A DNA stretch of 64,000 nt from Paramyrothecium sp. XJ0827 (GCA_020881915.1 JAJFPB010000008.1:806001-870000); one strand, 5' to 3'. Positions 22,901 to 34,909 are shown, numbered from the stretch's first letter. Notes: a model not told the origin generated them from the letters alone. Made by a program: numbers and translations.

Positions 22901-25729
22901 TCCTCATTGTGGTGTGTGCATGGAAGTGGCTGTATGGGTGGGGCTTAAGGTGGTCGAACAGTGCAGTCATTAGATCATCAATGACCGGCGCCATGATCGG
23001 GTCCAGATAGTCAGCTGTAAGGTTATCAACACACAGTTCCAAAGTACGTAGGCCTTGGCCGACAAGATCTGTTCCAGCTCGTAGAGCCACAACCAAAGGT
23101 CGCATGAGGAAACTCAGATGCGGGAGCAAATGGCTCAATCGAGCGGGTACCGTGAGACAGAGCTCGACGTAAAGATCTCTCTCCGAAGGCTTGCGGGCAG
23201 CCATCAGAAGGTTATTAAGTACGTCCAGGAGCATCTCGAGGAGAGGCAGAATCTGTTTGTATAGCTGCTCAAACTTGCCTCCGCCAATGCTGCGGAACAA
23301 AGAGCGTAGGAGGAGAAAATAATTAAGCGGCTCTTCTGCTTTCGTCGAAAGCTCAATGGACTTGGTAACGATGTTCACAACGTGAGGCAAGAGAACCTGC
23401 TCATTCTGCCCCGCAAAGAGAGTCACAGCCATGAATGCCAGTTTGAAAAGACGAAGCAGGATGGATGACTTCTTGACGTCAGCCGACCCAACCTGGTCAA
23501 TACGCTCCATCAAGAACTGAAGTAGCATGCCACAGAAACTGGGAGACGTTGCTTCGCTAGCAAGGAAAAACTGGGGTATATGTAACAACGCCGTGTGGTC
23601 AAAGATCATGTCGTAAAGCCGGGGCATTTCCTGCTGGAAGACTTCGTGGAAGGTGGCTGGGTCCACGCAATGAAAGACTGTTGCAAACGTCTCGAGAAGG
23701 TCCTTCTCTTCCTTGCTGGAAGAGACCATGTAGAAGTTCGCCATGTACTCAACAGGAGACATGTATTGAGACTCCGTGGCCGGCTTCTCAATGTCGTAGT
23801 ACCGAAAGACATATGCGCCTTCACGAAACAGTTTGACAATTACATTGACCTCCTCGGCAGTAAAGCCGTATGAGACGTCTTGCCAGTGTTGCGGCGCATG
23901 CTTGGGGTCGATGGGGGTTCCAACATTGCATGTCCTAAGCTGATAAAATGTGTTCTTCAGCCCATTCATAAGATTTCTAAAGAGAAACTTGTTATCCACG
24001 ACCGGGTCGGAGCCCCTATCACGAGGATTCGATAGTTTGATCGGCACGGCGTTGTAAATGTCTGTTTCATCCCAGTCCGGGGGCGTCTCCTTGTCGGCAA
24101 GATAAGAGTCCGGCGTCCCTGCCTCCTGCTGCGCGCGATATTGGTTCGAAAGTTTGACTGCATTTGGGTACTGTCGGTTCATTGCGGCGAATTTGTCACC
24201 GATGGCATCCAGAATCATGATGAGGTAGTAGCGCGCATCTGCCTTGTTAGGCAATTTCGCGATGCACTCGGCCATGTTCAACAAAAGTTTCGCGCTCATG
24301 GTCTGGAAGCTCGTCCCGGGAAAGTTGTCCTGCAGGTTCTTGGTGTATACCTCAACCGTCTTGCGTATTTGCTCCGGCTTGAGCGAATCTCGCACATGAT
24401 GAATAAGATCAGCTAGCATGCTATATGCTAATGGCCTCATCGTTTCGTACACGGTCAATCCATCTCCAGTAAGGGTCCGCTCATCGAGCAAGGCATCAAT
24501 CTTGGGGAGGAAGATTTTTCGGAAATTGTAATTGATGATATGTCGAACCGCCACAAGTAACTCCTTACGCGTAGCCGATTTTTCTCGGGGACAGTCCTTC
24601 AAGAGCCGAACAATGACATCCGGTAAGGTCGGTAGGAAGTCGGAAAGCTGCTGTGAGTACTGACGGAGGAGGAAGGCCAAGAAGCTCATGAATTTGACCT
24701 GGGCTGTGATGAAATCTCCGAAAGCAGCTCTGTTCTTGATCGCCGGACTGACCCCGGTGTGAATCTGGCCTTTGGCGGCCGCATCGGCGTGAGCTTGCTT
24801 TTGAGCGCTAGCCTGCAAGGACAAGGCATTCTTGATCAGCGGCACAAAAGCGCGAACATTCTGCTGTACGGTGTTGCGATAGATCTGGAAGATCGAGACG
24901 ACAATAATAGGGCACTCGGAGAGGACCTTGAAGGACTGCATGCCCCTCAACAATGGTCGATTCTGTTGTTGAGGATCTGCGCCAAGATCTGTGACGGAAG
25001 CGACGGGCGAGCCTGGTCGAGGCGATTGGAAATTAGTTTGCGAACTACCTGGCGTTGATGGCGCACCAGCCTGGGATGCCACGGTGAGGGATGCGTTGTC
25101 CAGCTGCTCCCTGACCACCTTGTCCATCTGCTCGAATAGCTCCTGAATCAGGTCGAGAAACTGTTGGACCTTCCCCTGCAACACCTTGTGTTGATGTCGC
25201 ATGATGTCGGATGTGATTTTGATGCATAGCGTCGCGTTCTCTTCGTTATCTGTCCGTACGAGTTGGATTAGGAGATCGACCATCTCCTCGGCATACGGCT
25301 CGAAGGGTTCGGCCGGCGCAGGCGGCGCTGTGGGGAGTCTGTGCAAGACTTCGAGGATGCAGTTTCGGAGTTTCTAGGCAAGGGTCAGCAATCCGTGGCT
25401 CTGGTGTCCTATTGGACGACAAACCTGCTCCGGCGAGTTGCTCTGAAAGGTACATGGTCCCCGCAAGATGTTGATGAAGATTGGCATCAACCTCTTCAGG
25501 AACGGGGTATAGATGGGACCGCTCGTGTAATGGTCTAAGCTGTCGCGCAAGGTGGTCGCGGCCTCCGCCTTGAGCCTGACATCTGTTGAAAGCAGGTGTC
25601 AGATGCAAATGCTGCTACACGATGGGCCAAAGGCAGGCGAGAGTTCTATGGGAGTGAGGATGGTTATATCGTACCGATTTCAGCTGTGCTTAGTCGCTTT
25701 ACGACATCATCAATAGTGGTACCCGACAT
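13917..25729 (-). CDS. TRA1: SAGA/NuA4 subunit Tra1 (PIKK-family pseudokinase)
   Basis: Giant scaffold that recruits the SAGA and NuA4 acetyltransferase complexes to activators. Exons (minus): 25675-25729, 25425-25582 and 13917-25373, giving 3889 residues; the last exon alone is 11.5 kb. The two short 5' exons encode '[18 protein letters not shown]' and '[27 protein letters not shown]', which match the Tra1 N-terminus. The bulk is HEAT/TPR-like helical repeat, then the FAT domain, then a low-complexity Ala/Pro/Gln insert at about residues 3239-3342. The kinase-like domain contains '[20 protein letters not shown]', but where active PIKKs have the catalytic DxxxxN and DFG motifs it reads '[20 protein letters not shown]', so it should be inactive, as known for Tra1/TRRAP. 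It ends in a FATC motif (..CDALWMPYL). Confidence 0.97.
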
Positions 25730-27021
25730 GGCTGCATTATCGGCGTCCACAAGACGCGAACCTCCCTTCCATACGTGGAGTTGGACGGAAACCTGTTGGT
25801 GGTGCAGGACCAAGGTGGGAGAGCTTCGGTGTCAAATCGCAGGCCACCACGGGGTTCGATGCGACGCGCCCCAGTCGCTAACGCACGTAAATTGAGCGTA
25901 GAAAAAAAGCTGTGATGGAGTCCTCCGTATGCACCAGGGTTGAGAGATGGTCGTCACTCCTAAACGATGGTCGGAGGGGGGCGTTGGTGGCTGATCCGCA
26001 AACCACACGGTCGAATCGCGGTCGTGATGATCGAAGTAGGTACAGACGCCTTTCTGTGAAATTTACAGAATCTCTAAGAGCTGGGCGCCGCGGTCACCAA
26101 AACCAACTGCGCTAGGTGCCGGAACAACTATATTGCAACCATTGAGGGCGTTTCGGTCAGCGACGGCGGGGTGTGCATAAGGATCACCAGTGGGGAGCAC
26201 CTCTGCAGTTAATACCGATAAGGCTTTGCCTATTTCGTCATTTCCCCTTATCGCGTTGGCTTCTGAATAGTGTTGGCGAATAGGCTGGGCTCATTGTGAA
26301 CTACCCCTCTGGTTCTATAATTAAAAAACCGGAGTGGTGACAATCAGGCAGACACACTCTGTGTCTACTACTCGGCCTCGTGTCTACATTAGCGTAAAGT
26401 CATGCCTTCTGCGTACCTTCCATAGAAGCCAATTTTTGAGTTTCAATAAGCTCGTAAGCGGAGATCCTAGTGGGAAGATGTTGTGAAGGTTTCTATTGCC
26501 ATGTTTATCTCATACTTGTTTCCCAAAAAAGTAATCATTATTGTGTGACTTTGCAGTCAATTCGGTGTTTGACAAGCGGTTGGCAAAAAGCTATACTGCA
26601 AGACACATGACTCCTAATATTAATCTAAGCATATTTGATACATTTTGAGTGTTAAAATAATACTATTCACAGCATTCACGCTACACATGTGCTTGTACGT
26701 GACGCACTCACACCCGCCCCACCACCCGGATGGTGGGGCAAGCTCAGCATCAGCCTCGTCCTTTATCAGAGACGTTTGGCCTCTTCCAAACCACAAAGAA
26801 AACTATCACCTTTAACACAACTCCTCTCTGACGTGTGGAAGCTTACAAGGCGAAGAATTTCTACTCCGAACTCCGCCTTGTGCTAAGATCGCTAGCCTCA
26901 AGAACGTCCCTCAGTCGTGAAGCAAACGCCTCGAGCACCGTGTTTGTCCCACTCCGGTTTCGGTCTACAATACGAGATCAGGCTCCGGCGATAATAGATC
27001 AGCAACCTCACATCAGCCAAG
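25730..27021. other. Divergent promoter region TRA1/GGCT-like, with an AT-rich island
   Basis: About 1.3 kb. The half near TRA1 is GC-balanced; 26300-26680 is clearly AT-rich (for example 'ctcctaatattaatctaagc' near 26612). No gene seen. The AT-rich part could be a decayed mobile element, but no terminal repeats are visible. Confidence 0.5.
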
Positions 27022-27688
27022 ATGAGTGGAGAATTCACAGCTTTCTTCTATGGTGGGTGATTTGGATCTGTGTTATGGAGGAGAGCCGTTTACTAACAGT
27101 ATCGTAGGGACGTTGGTAAGAACGCTTCCCTGAGTTACCGAGAGAGCATGACTCCATTCTAACAAATTCCAGATGGCCCCAGAGGTCTTCTTTAGCGTCT
27201 GCTACGGAGACCAGAACCCATCGGCTGTCATCCGCGGTCTACATACATTTACACCTGCCATTCTTGATAACTACTGTCGTCATCGGGTCAGGAGTGCAGC
27301 TTATCCTGGTATCATCCCGGAGGAGGGCCACTGCGTTCGTGGCGTGTATGCCACTGGCTTGACGGATGCGAATATGGAAAAGCTGGATTACTTTGAGGGA
27401 TCCGAGTATCGACGCGACAAGGTCAAGGTGACGCTCCTCCAGAAGCAGGATGGCCAGGAGGTGAATGGCGATGTTAAGGAAACGTCAGTGTACGTTTTCT
27501 TGTACCCCGACGCCTTGGAGAAGAAAGAGTGGGACTTTGAGCATTTTCGCAAGGAGAAAATGCAGATGTGGACACGAGGCGACTGGGCTTTTGTTGACGG
27601 TATGCAAGCCCTACCAGAGCCAGCTATGTGATCTCTAACCTTGCCAGCAGATCCCGATGATAAGGCCATTGTGGAGAGCGCCGTCTGA
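27022..27688 (+). CDS. Gamma-glutamylamine cyclotransferase / AIG2-like protein
   Basis: Small GGCT-fold protein, expected to act on gamma-glutamyl amines or peptides; the exact substrate is unknown. Four exons: 27022-27052, 27108-27115, 27173-27599 and 27651-27688, giving 167 residues. Exon 2 is only 8 nt (GGACGTTG). It is required to build the substrate-binding motif 'FFYGTLMAPEVF' (residues 8-19) at the N-terminus. Intron 1 (55 nt) has a perfect TACTAAC branch site at 27091-27097; intron 2 (57 nt) has TTCTAAC. 'YFEGSEYRRDKVKV' carries the family's catalytic Glu. The last intron replaces the unspliced tail and ends the protein in '..DPDDKAIVESAV'. Divergent from TRA1. Confidence 0.9.
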
Positions 27689-28429
27689 TCGTCTTCGAAA
27701 CAACTCCGCATCGATGATTCGCATTTTAGAAACATGACGGGACAGAGAGCAGTAGCGTGGTGGAAGTGCACTAATGACAATTCTGACTACACACCCCAAA
27801 CCGGAATCCACGATGCCCTAGTCATCAAGAGGCGGTTGAGAGTGATTCCAAGCGCTCGTGGAGTCACATTGGACCCAAGGGTCTTGTTTGGTTGATGTCG
27901 TCTTAATAGAATACCTCTGGTCACGGAAAGACATTATCCTGTAGATTCTTGATTCATGTTTTCAAACCAGAAAATCTCCAGGAAGCGGATACATTCCATA
28001 GCCATTCACAAGTCGCGACCATTTGACTGAATGAAACTAATCTTCTTAAGTCTCCGTTTCACTAAATCAGTGCAATGGCACGTCTGCCAAAAGCCTACAA
28101 TGCATAGTGCGGCCCGTCGACAGTTGAGTGTGGGATAGATCCGACAGTAGAAGGTCATTTAGGTTCATTCCGTTGCCAATCAGCTTTCTCTTCCTTTCCT
28201 CATCTGCCGTTGCGCCATCGAGAATGGTCTCTTCGTATCATTGGACGGCTTTTATTCCGTTTCAATAGATGACGGTCTGCAAAATCAATGATGAGGATTC
28301 CTGCAGGAGACGGCCTTGACTTAGCTCAACAAGGCAGTAAGCCTGAGACGGCATACTGCCGCCAAGCCAATACAAACTCTCTGATTCGCAAATCATTGCC
28401 GTCGCAAGAAAGGTCAATGTATTCTCATT
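27689..28429. other. Intergenic, no gene seen
   Basis: About 740 bp of 3' flank and non-coding sequence after the GGCT-like gene. No coherent frame, RNA gene or repeat noticed. Confidence 0.5.
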
Positions 28430-29170
28430 TTAGGCCAGTTGGACTTCTTGCTAAGTCCTGCCCGTACTTGATCCAGAGACTCGAAGGAGCATCAAAAAGT
28501 CTCATGTCCCCACGACGATTTGGAAAGGCAGTCCGATACGTTGTGCAGCGTCAACTAATCGGGCTATCCCAATTCCCAGAGATTCAAAAAATTTCAACCC
28601 CAAATCAAAATTGAGGTCACCTTGTTGACTTTTCTCCAGAAATTCAAAATCCTTGCCCAGAAAGATGAGATGTTCACTCAGCCAGTTCATAGCATGATCT
28701 CCCTCAATTAAGGCTGGCTTTTCGACAACACTATGTTTTCTTTCGAGAAGTTTTACTAGCTCCTCTAGCTCTTCTCGGCACAAAAGTCTTCGCTGGTGTA
28801 CGAGATGAGAGCCCCAAGAGGATCGTCCAGAATATGTCCATCATGGTTTCCACGTCCAGCTTCAACCCACAATAGCTATGGATCCATCTTGCCTAGGTTC
28901 ACGAAGTCTATGGTTGTATTGTTGGGGGCGACAGATCCTCGAGGGAGTCCAACATGTTTCTCATGGTAGCCAAGGTTTCTATACCTGATCGGTAACGACA
29001 ATAGACCAGGACAGTAGGGGGGCCTTGATCAGAGCAAACGAAGACTCAAGACAAAGAAAAGCACGATCTGGATCTCTGCTGCATCGTTTAAGAGATTGCC
29101 TTAGGGCTAAGAAGGATGCGTCAGTCTTGCTTTGCTCAACTGACCCGCTTCATTGATGCGACACGTCAAA
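28430..29170 (-). pseudogene. Possible decayed protein-coding gene (family not recognised)
   Basis: Protein-like text runs along the minus strand but switches frame. The longest intact piece (28502-28783, 93 codons, opening at a TTG) contains 'LEELVKLLERKHSVVEKPAL' and 'LNFDLGLKFFESLGIGIARL', which look like amphipathic helices. Just upstream, in another frame, 'GHILDDPLGALISYTSEDF' runs into TAG at the point where the first frame takes over, and the same frame has an earlier in-frame TAG after 'DFVNLGKMDP'. A third frame near 29000-29120 reads 'DPDRAFLCLESSFALIKAPL'. The pattern fits a gene broken by at least two frameshifts and one stop. No intron layout rescues it that I can see. I cannot name the family. 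It could also be chance. Confidence 0.3.
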
Positions 29171-32100
29171 GACGACAGTAGAAAATGAAATGCCTACAGT
29201 ATCTCTCCACCAAGCACCCGTTTTCTCACTCGGTCTCACATATCATAGAGAACATGAGATTTTAAAATTGATAGATAGAAGAGAAGAAAGAACAAAAACC
29301 CGTGGCCAACGATTTGCCCTTTCCTCTGTGCTGGACCAAGCCCGAATCTTCTCTCCGGCGGATTGTTTGTGGGCTACAGGAGGCGGATCAAGCAATGTCA
29401 TTTGTGTGAAAGATAAAAACATAGCATATAGCAAGCAGGAGTGGCTGACAGCATCTGCCATCGTGCTGCTCCTGGAAACACACGGTGTGACAAAATGAGG
29501 CTCCAAGGAGCAGGGGTCGTAGCCAGGGCTGCTCGGGGCATCTGAGAATATGCAATAGTGCAGGCCATTTTACTTTACCTGAGTTTTCTAATGCTTCAAA
29601 GCCCAGAGGTCAGAGCCTTGCTGGGAGAGTCGACCTAATCTGCCTGGATTGTTGCTCATGAGGGTGTAGAGGCTGGATCAGAGGGTGGTGCTGGCTCATC
29701 TGGCCCGTTTCTCATTATTGCCGTGTCCTGTTGCGGAATACATTTTGAGTTTAATTAGGCGTGGCTAATTAAAGATGGCAAACCGTCACACCGGGTCTCC
29801 GTGTGGAGAGGCGGGTGGATTGCGGGCGGGAGCTTGGCAGCCCCCAAATCTTCATCAACCAGACCGCCGACGACGCATCGCGTGTTCCAGCCGAATCGAA
29901 AATCTCAAATTGGAAGCCTCCTGGCCCCCAACATCGCGAACTGAGTCTGTAACCCCCGATGCCTGGTGTGAGGTCAAATGCATCATGTCCAGTGCTACCT
30001 GCCAAGTTGATGACGGCTTTTGCACGGCACGAAGTCCTACGGCCAAACTCTACCCTGACCACCTTATTGATCCCCTTGCAGTGGGTTTCTCCAAAAGCAC
30101 ACATTCCGGGTATTCTTGTATGGAATAGACTGCCTACATCTCCCGCAAAGTAACATAACTTCTGCCACGTCTGGTTTCGAATTTTGGCACATTGTCATGG
30201 GGTTACAGCTTGAGATGCCATCGCTGTGCAGCCTAAATTAAGTAGAAAGGAAACAAGGCTATGAGATCGGTACCGGTGGTAGCAACCGAGGAAGTTATCC
30301 TGGCGTCCAAAGTAGTGATTCTATATTGCTTCTGGCAAGATTACTGTGTGGTTCTGGCGAACACAGCAGTCATCGTGTCCAACAGACGGCAACAGACGGT
30401 AGGTCTAGCGTCACGTCACCAACGGTTACCCATTGCTAGCAACTAATGAGAAAAGTGTTGGTACCAATATCCGAAATGTGAAATATTATGTTGATAACCT
30501 AATCATCCTCTCCTATCAGGAGCAGAATACACCCATGTAAGTATCGGGTTGATACTCCTGTTACTTGGTAGTTTTTGTGTATTTTACAATCTCTCTTCGT
30601 TACCTGAACCGCTCTGCTTTGCTGTCTGTATGCATGATACCCTTGTTGACCCCGGCGCAGGGGCCACTAGGGTAGGTAGGCAACCCACAAGCCTCAAGGC
30701 CGCATCCGTCGCGTAAGTGGCTACAGGATTACAGGGGCGTAAAACACCCATAAAATATTGGGTTCGAATTATCAACGGGCTCTACAAGAAGAAGAAGGAA
30801 AAGAAAAAAAAGACGGGACGACGGTTCACGGGAGAAATGGATCACGTTGGAGTTCCGAGTTTCACAATGTTTTAGTGACCACATGTGCCAAGGCTCAGAG
30901 ACGATTTGTTTCAAGAATGCAGCCTTAGTTAAGTTCGTCAGAGCTTCACGAAAGTCATTCGCTCAGTCGATGGCTATTTCGTATCGACCAATGGAGCAAA
31001 CGGTTAAGCGATGCCATGAAACATTCTCAAAATGTTAACATTTCTTTGGATGTTTGCATGTCCAGTGTCGTGGTGCCACGCTCGAACGGGGTCCACTCGC
31101 ACGGCGCCGTTTGCTTCGTCGAGAAGGGTAGTTACTTTACTTTGATTTACATCTGGGGGGATGACGCCATTTCATGTGCTCTACCGACGATGTGACCAGA
31201 GGCTCCAGGCTTTGGTGAATTGTTGCAACCACCCGCGGCATGCCGGCACCGTTGCAGCAATGCACCTGCGTTTTCCAATCGTCCCACTCTCCGAGGCCTG
31301 CTTCTCGACAATTACCTCCTTTCGTGCACCCAGATACGAGCTGGCTACCTGAGGGCCATACCACTGGATTTACACGGTCCAGCAGGCGGTCGATGCTGCT
31401 TTTTTTGTACCCGAACTGCCATATCCAGCAAGCAGCCACACTGGCTTTCCACGACAGGGGCCTGTTTCACCACCATCGGCCCCAATCCCCACAGTGCACG
31501 GTTCCTCCCATCTTCCTCAAGCACCCGAGCAAGGGTCTCATTGGCCCGAGCGAAGCGACCGTGACTTGACCTGCGACAGCCGGCATAGAAGGGGAAGGGA
31601 AGGAAGCCCCCCAAAAATTGTCCGGAGTGTGGGAGGCAGCCGACCCATGTCCATGTTACGTAGCATTCTTTAGACCTCCACGACGCGAGAAAATGCCAGG
31701 CTCGCGGCAATTTGAGGAGATGAAGAGGAGAATGATGGAAAGGCAGATGCAGAACTAGCACTTTCTGTTCTATAACAAGCCTTATGCCGATTTATGCAAC
31801 TCGGCCATAGGCGCTGGATAGGAGTATTCTAGCGCCTGTACGCCTCGGCTGTAGTCCCCAGCAGAGGTATAGGTAGTTCTAGCTTCGCCCTCACAGCGGC
31901 TACCGTGCCTTGACGTGTTGTAAATTAATTGACCTGTCAAGCCACAGTCGCCGTGCGTTGATCAACGTAAGGAACCTTCGCAGGTGGGTGGCATTCTGGC
32001 AGCGTCGTTTTCCTTCCTGTTCAGTGAGGCGCCACCGTCTCATGCTATATCCGGTTTTCATTTTGTCTTGCTTTTTCCTTTTTGCCCATTTCGAGTTTTT

Positions 32101-33724
32101 TTCCCCAGTTTACCCTCTCCCTGGAAATACCGCACAATAATCCCAGCCGGCCAGGGTGGTCACCGAGGAGGCCCGTCTTGCCCCTGGAGCAATGCCTAGT
32201 CGTGGTCCATGCGTAGGCGTCCTCTCGTCCCATTGCCGTATGGTTCAGGCCCGGATCGCACTGTTGATGTGGGGGGGGGGGCCGAAGAGCCCCAGCTTGC
32301 CCAGGCACCACGCATACGAGTGGAAAGAGGCGATGAGACCTGGAAATGGGACCTGGACTTAGACAGGGACTGATGATCTTCTCAGTGGACCGCCCATAAT
32401 ACCCACTGCTTCTGCAGGCCTCAATCCCTGCCGCTCCGCGATTCAGTGGCTGGAGCCGGTCGACTCACTGGCGGTTTGTGGTTGGTATCGCGAGATGGGC
32501 AATCCAGACGTTGATTGGCTGCTCGCCGATCGACGGCTTGTCCGGTGAGCCTCTAGCTCTCCCGTCTTTCGCTCTGCTCATTGGAGAGGTGGAGGAAAGA
32601 GAGACATGGCATCACATCGCATGACTAGCCGAAGCAAACAATACCTGCCGCTCTACCCGTCCACGCGCCGTTCATCACATTGACGACGATGGGTAGCAGG
32701 AGAAAGGAATACGGAGGATTAAGGCTGGCGGAGGCCCCGATGTAGGAGCCCCCAAAAAATCGGCAAGTCGCGCCATGCAGAATGTGGTGCTTCCTCGTAT
32801 CGACATCGCCTTTTTTCCCCAGCTGCTCTGGCGTACGTGTGAAGCGCAAGGCTCTTCACCTCGGGCATGCTGACTCCCGCCACTGTCAAGCGCGCTGCCT
32901 GCCTCGAGACCCCATCCCTGCTAGGCACATTGCCCAGTCAGGGGCTCGAGTTGCATGGATTAGTGCGCTGAACGACTGGACAGAAACTTGAAACAATCGC
33001 CTCCAGCCTATCAACTGAATGCCCGCGCCAACTTTTGCGCTGACCCGGCGCCATACGACCATGCCTGGTCGGCTGGCCCTCGAGTACCCCTTGGAGGAAT
33101 CAACCCCAATGACTCGGCCTGGACTCAACCAGGATGTCGTTGTGGGCCTGCCTCTCTCGGCTCCGCACACCCAGAACAAAAGGTGGTCCTAGTCTCGAGA
33201 CCCTGGCGGCCAATCACTGCCCGTAAAGGGTCTGTTCCTGCAGCTGCCGCCCTCGCCCGAAGTCCCACCCGCCCCGTCCAGGCGTCTGTTCGCTCTGTCA
33301 AGCAGCTGCAGCAGGCATGGAGTGCAAAGCCGGTAGCGTGGCCTGGCCTCGGCCCTAGTCTGCCCTGGTGAATTTGCGATATAAGAAGCTGCTCCCGGCC
33401 TCCCCAAAGATGACCCTCTTGTTCAGCAGACCGTTCACATTGGATTCATTCCTTTTTCAGACTTGTCTTCGAGACACTTTCATTCCTTCCTTCACTTCTA
33501 TACCAACAGGCTAGTCCTGCCCAGTTCACTTCTGTTCAGCTCCGCTCTACAGCGTCTACCCTCCTTACTAAACGTCAAGTCACGCATTATCGCGACTTTC
33601 GCAACATTGCAACCAAACTCTCGAAGCAGTCTCCCACCTGGTTTTGACAACCAACGATCTTAACGTCTGGCACGTTGAAGAATCCCAATCAACGATCTCT
33701 TCACTATACCCAAGAACTTTCAAG
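29171..33724. other. Long gene-poor interval upstream of the AA11 gene
   Basis: About 4.5 kb with only short overlapping frames on both strands and no family motif. It contains an 11-nt poly-G run (32271-32281). The last ~350 bp are probably promoter and leader of the AA11 gene: a TATAAG at 33380-33385, then a C/T-rich leader. No intact transposon or tRNA was found; a GGTTCGAATT near 30770 has no matching tRNA arms. Confidence 0.5.
33380..33385 (+). promoter_or_regulatory. Putative TATA element of the AA11 gene
   Basis: GATATAAG lies about 340 bp upstream of the AA11 start codon, followed by a long pyrimidine-rich stretch that looks like a 5' leader. Motif-based only. Confidence 0.3.
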
Positions 33725-34909
33725 ATGTTCGCCAAGACTATCGCTTTCTCCGGCCTGGCCGCCTTGGCCAGCGCTCACATCCTCATGACCAACCCTGTTC
33801 CCTATGGAGCCTCTTCCCTCACCAACTCCCCTCTCGATGCTTCCGGCTCCGACTTTCCCTGCAAGCAGCGCCCCGGCGTCTACGATGCTGAAGGTGCCAG
33901 CAACGTCTACCCTCAGGGCAGCACGCAGCAGCTCAGCTTCAAGGGCACTGCCGTCCACGGCGGTGGCTCTTGCCAGGTATCCGTCACCACTGACCGCCAG
34001 CCTGATGCCAACTCCGTCTGGAAGGTCATCAAGTCTATCGAGGGTGGCTGCCCTTCCAGGGGCGCCGCTGGCAACATCGGCAACGACCCCAACAGCCCAG
34101 TCCCGGACACCTACGACTTTGAGATTCCCAGCGACCTTCCCGCTGGTGAGTACTCGCTGGCTTGGACTTGGTTCAACAAGATTGGCAACCGTGAGATGTA
34201 CATGAACTGCGCCCCCATCACCGTGACCGGCTCCGGCGGCGACGTCAGCACCTTCAACGCCCTTCCCGACATGTTCGTCGCCAACATCAACGATTGCAGG
34301 GTCAGCGAGGGCAACGACGTCCAGTTCCCCAACCCCGGTGCTTTTGTCGTGCAGGAGAATGGACCTACCAACGTCTTCGCTGCTCCCCAGGGCGCGTGCG
34401 CCACCGGCTCAAGCGGCTCTCCTCCCCAGGACCCCGAGCCTGTTGAGCCTTCCGAGCCCACCGAGACTCCCCAGCCTCCCCAGGTCACTGAAGCTCCTGA
34501 GACTCCTCAGCCCACCGGCCTCCCTGGAAATGTCTTCATCACTGTCTCTAGCAGCCCTGAGCCCACCCAGGTCAACCCGCCCACCGAGCCCACCCAGGTC
34601 ACTCCACCCGCTGAACCCACCGAGGCCGCTCCTCCCACCAAGCCAACGGAGCCCGCCACTCCTCCTACCAAGCCCACGGAACCCGCCACCCCCCCTGTCG
34701 CCCCCGTCACCGGCGGTCAGTCTGGTCCTTGCACCAACGAGGGTGCCTGGAACTGCATTGGAGGAAACTCCTTCCAGCGCTGTGCCAGCGGTGCCTGGTC
34801 CGCCGTCCAACAGCTTGCTCGCGGCACTTCTTGCGAGGAGGGTGTAAGCGACGCTCTCAACGTTGCCAAGCGCTTCTTCCCGCGCCGACCTTCTCGCGTC
34901 ATGGTTTGA
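33725..34909 (+). CDS. Secreted AA11 lytic polysaccharide monooxygenase (chitin-active type)
   Basis: A single exon encodes 394 residues. Signal peptide residues 1-17 (MFAKTIAFSGLAALASA) end exactly before His18, the N-terminal histidine that forms the copper histidine brace. The second brace residue is His78 in 'VHGGGSCQV', and the axial Tyr fits Tyr159 in 'NREMYMNCAP'. These features and 'HILMTNPVPYG' place it in AA11, copper enzymes that oxidatively cleave chitin. After the catalytic domain (to about residue 220) comes a Pro/Thr/Glu-rich linker with repeated 'KPTEPATPPT', then a ~60-residue module with four Cys ('GPCTNEGAWNCIGGNSFQRC') like the C-terminal modules attached to other AA11 enzymes, and a basic tail. 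The frame extends upstream of 33725, but the signal peptide fixes the start. Confidence 0.93.
   Translation: MFAKTIAFSGLAALASAHILMTNPVPYGASSLTNSPLDASGSDFPCKQRPGVYDAEGASNVYPQGSTQQLSFKGTAVHGGGSCQVSVTTDRQPDANSVWKVIKSIEGGCPSRGAAGNIGNDPNSPVPDTYDFEIPSDLPAGEYSLAWTWFNKIGNREMYMNCAPITVTGSGGDVSTFNALPDMFVANINDCRVSEGNDVQFPNPGAFVVQENGPTNVFAAPQGACATGSSGSPPQDPEPVEPSEPTETPQPPQVTEAPETPQPTGLPGNVFITVSSSPEPTQVNPPTEPTQVTPPAEPTEAAPPTKPTEPATPPTKPTEPATPPVAPVTGGQSGPCTNEGAWNCIGGNSFQRCASGAWSAVQQLARGTSCEEGVSDALNVAKRFFPRRPSRVMV

Noticed and set aside
30760..30790. GGTTCGAATT as a tRNA T-arm
   Set aside because: Flanking bases do not pair as a T-stem, and no acceptor or D-arm was found.
33644..33724. Upstream N-terminal extension of the AA11 enzyme
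   Set aside because: It would bury the signal peptide; cleavage must expose His18 to form the copper site.
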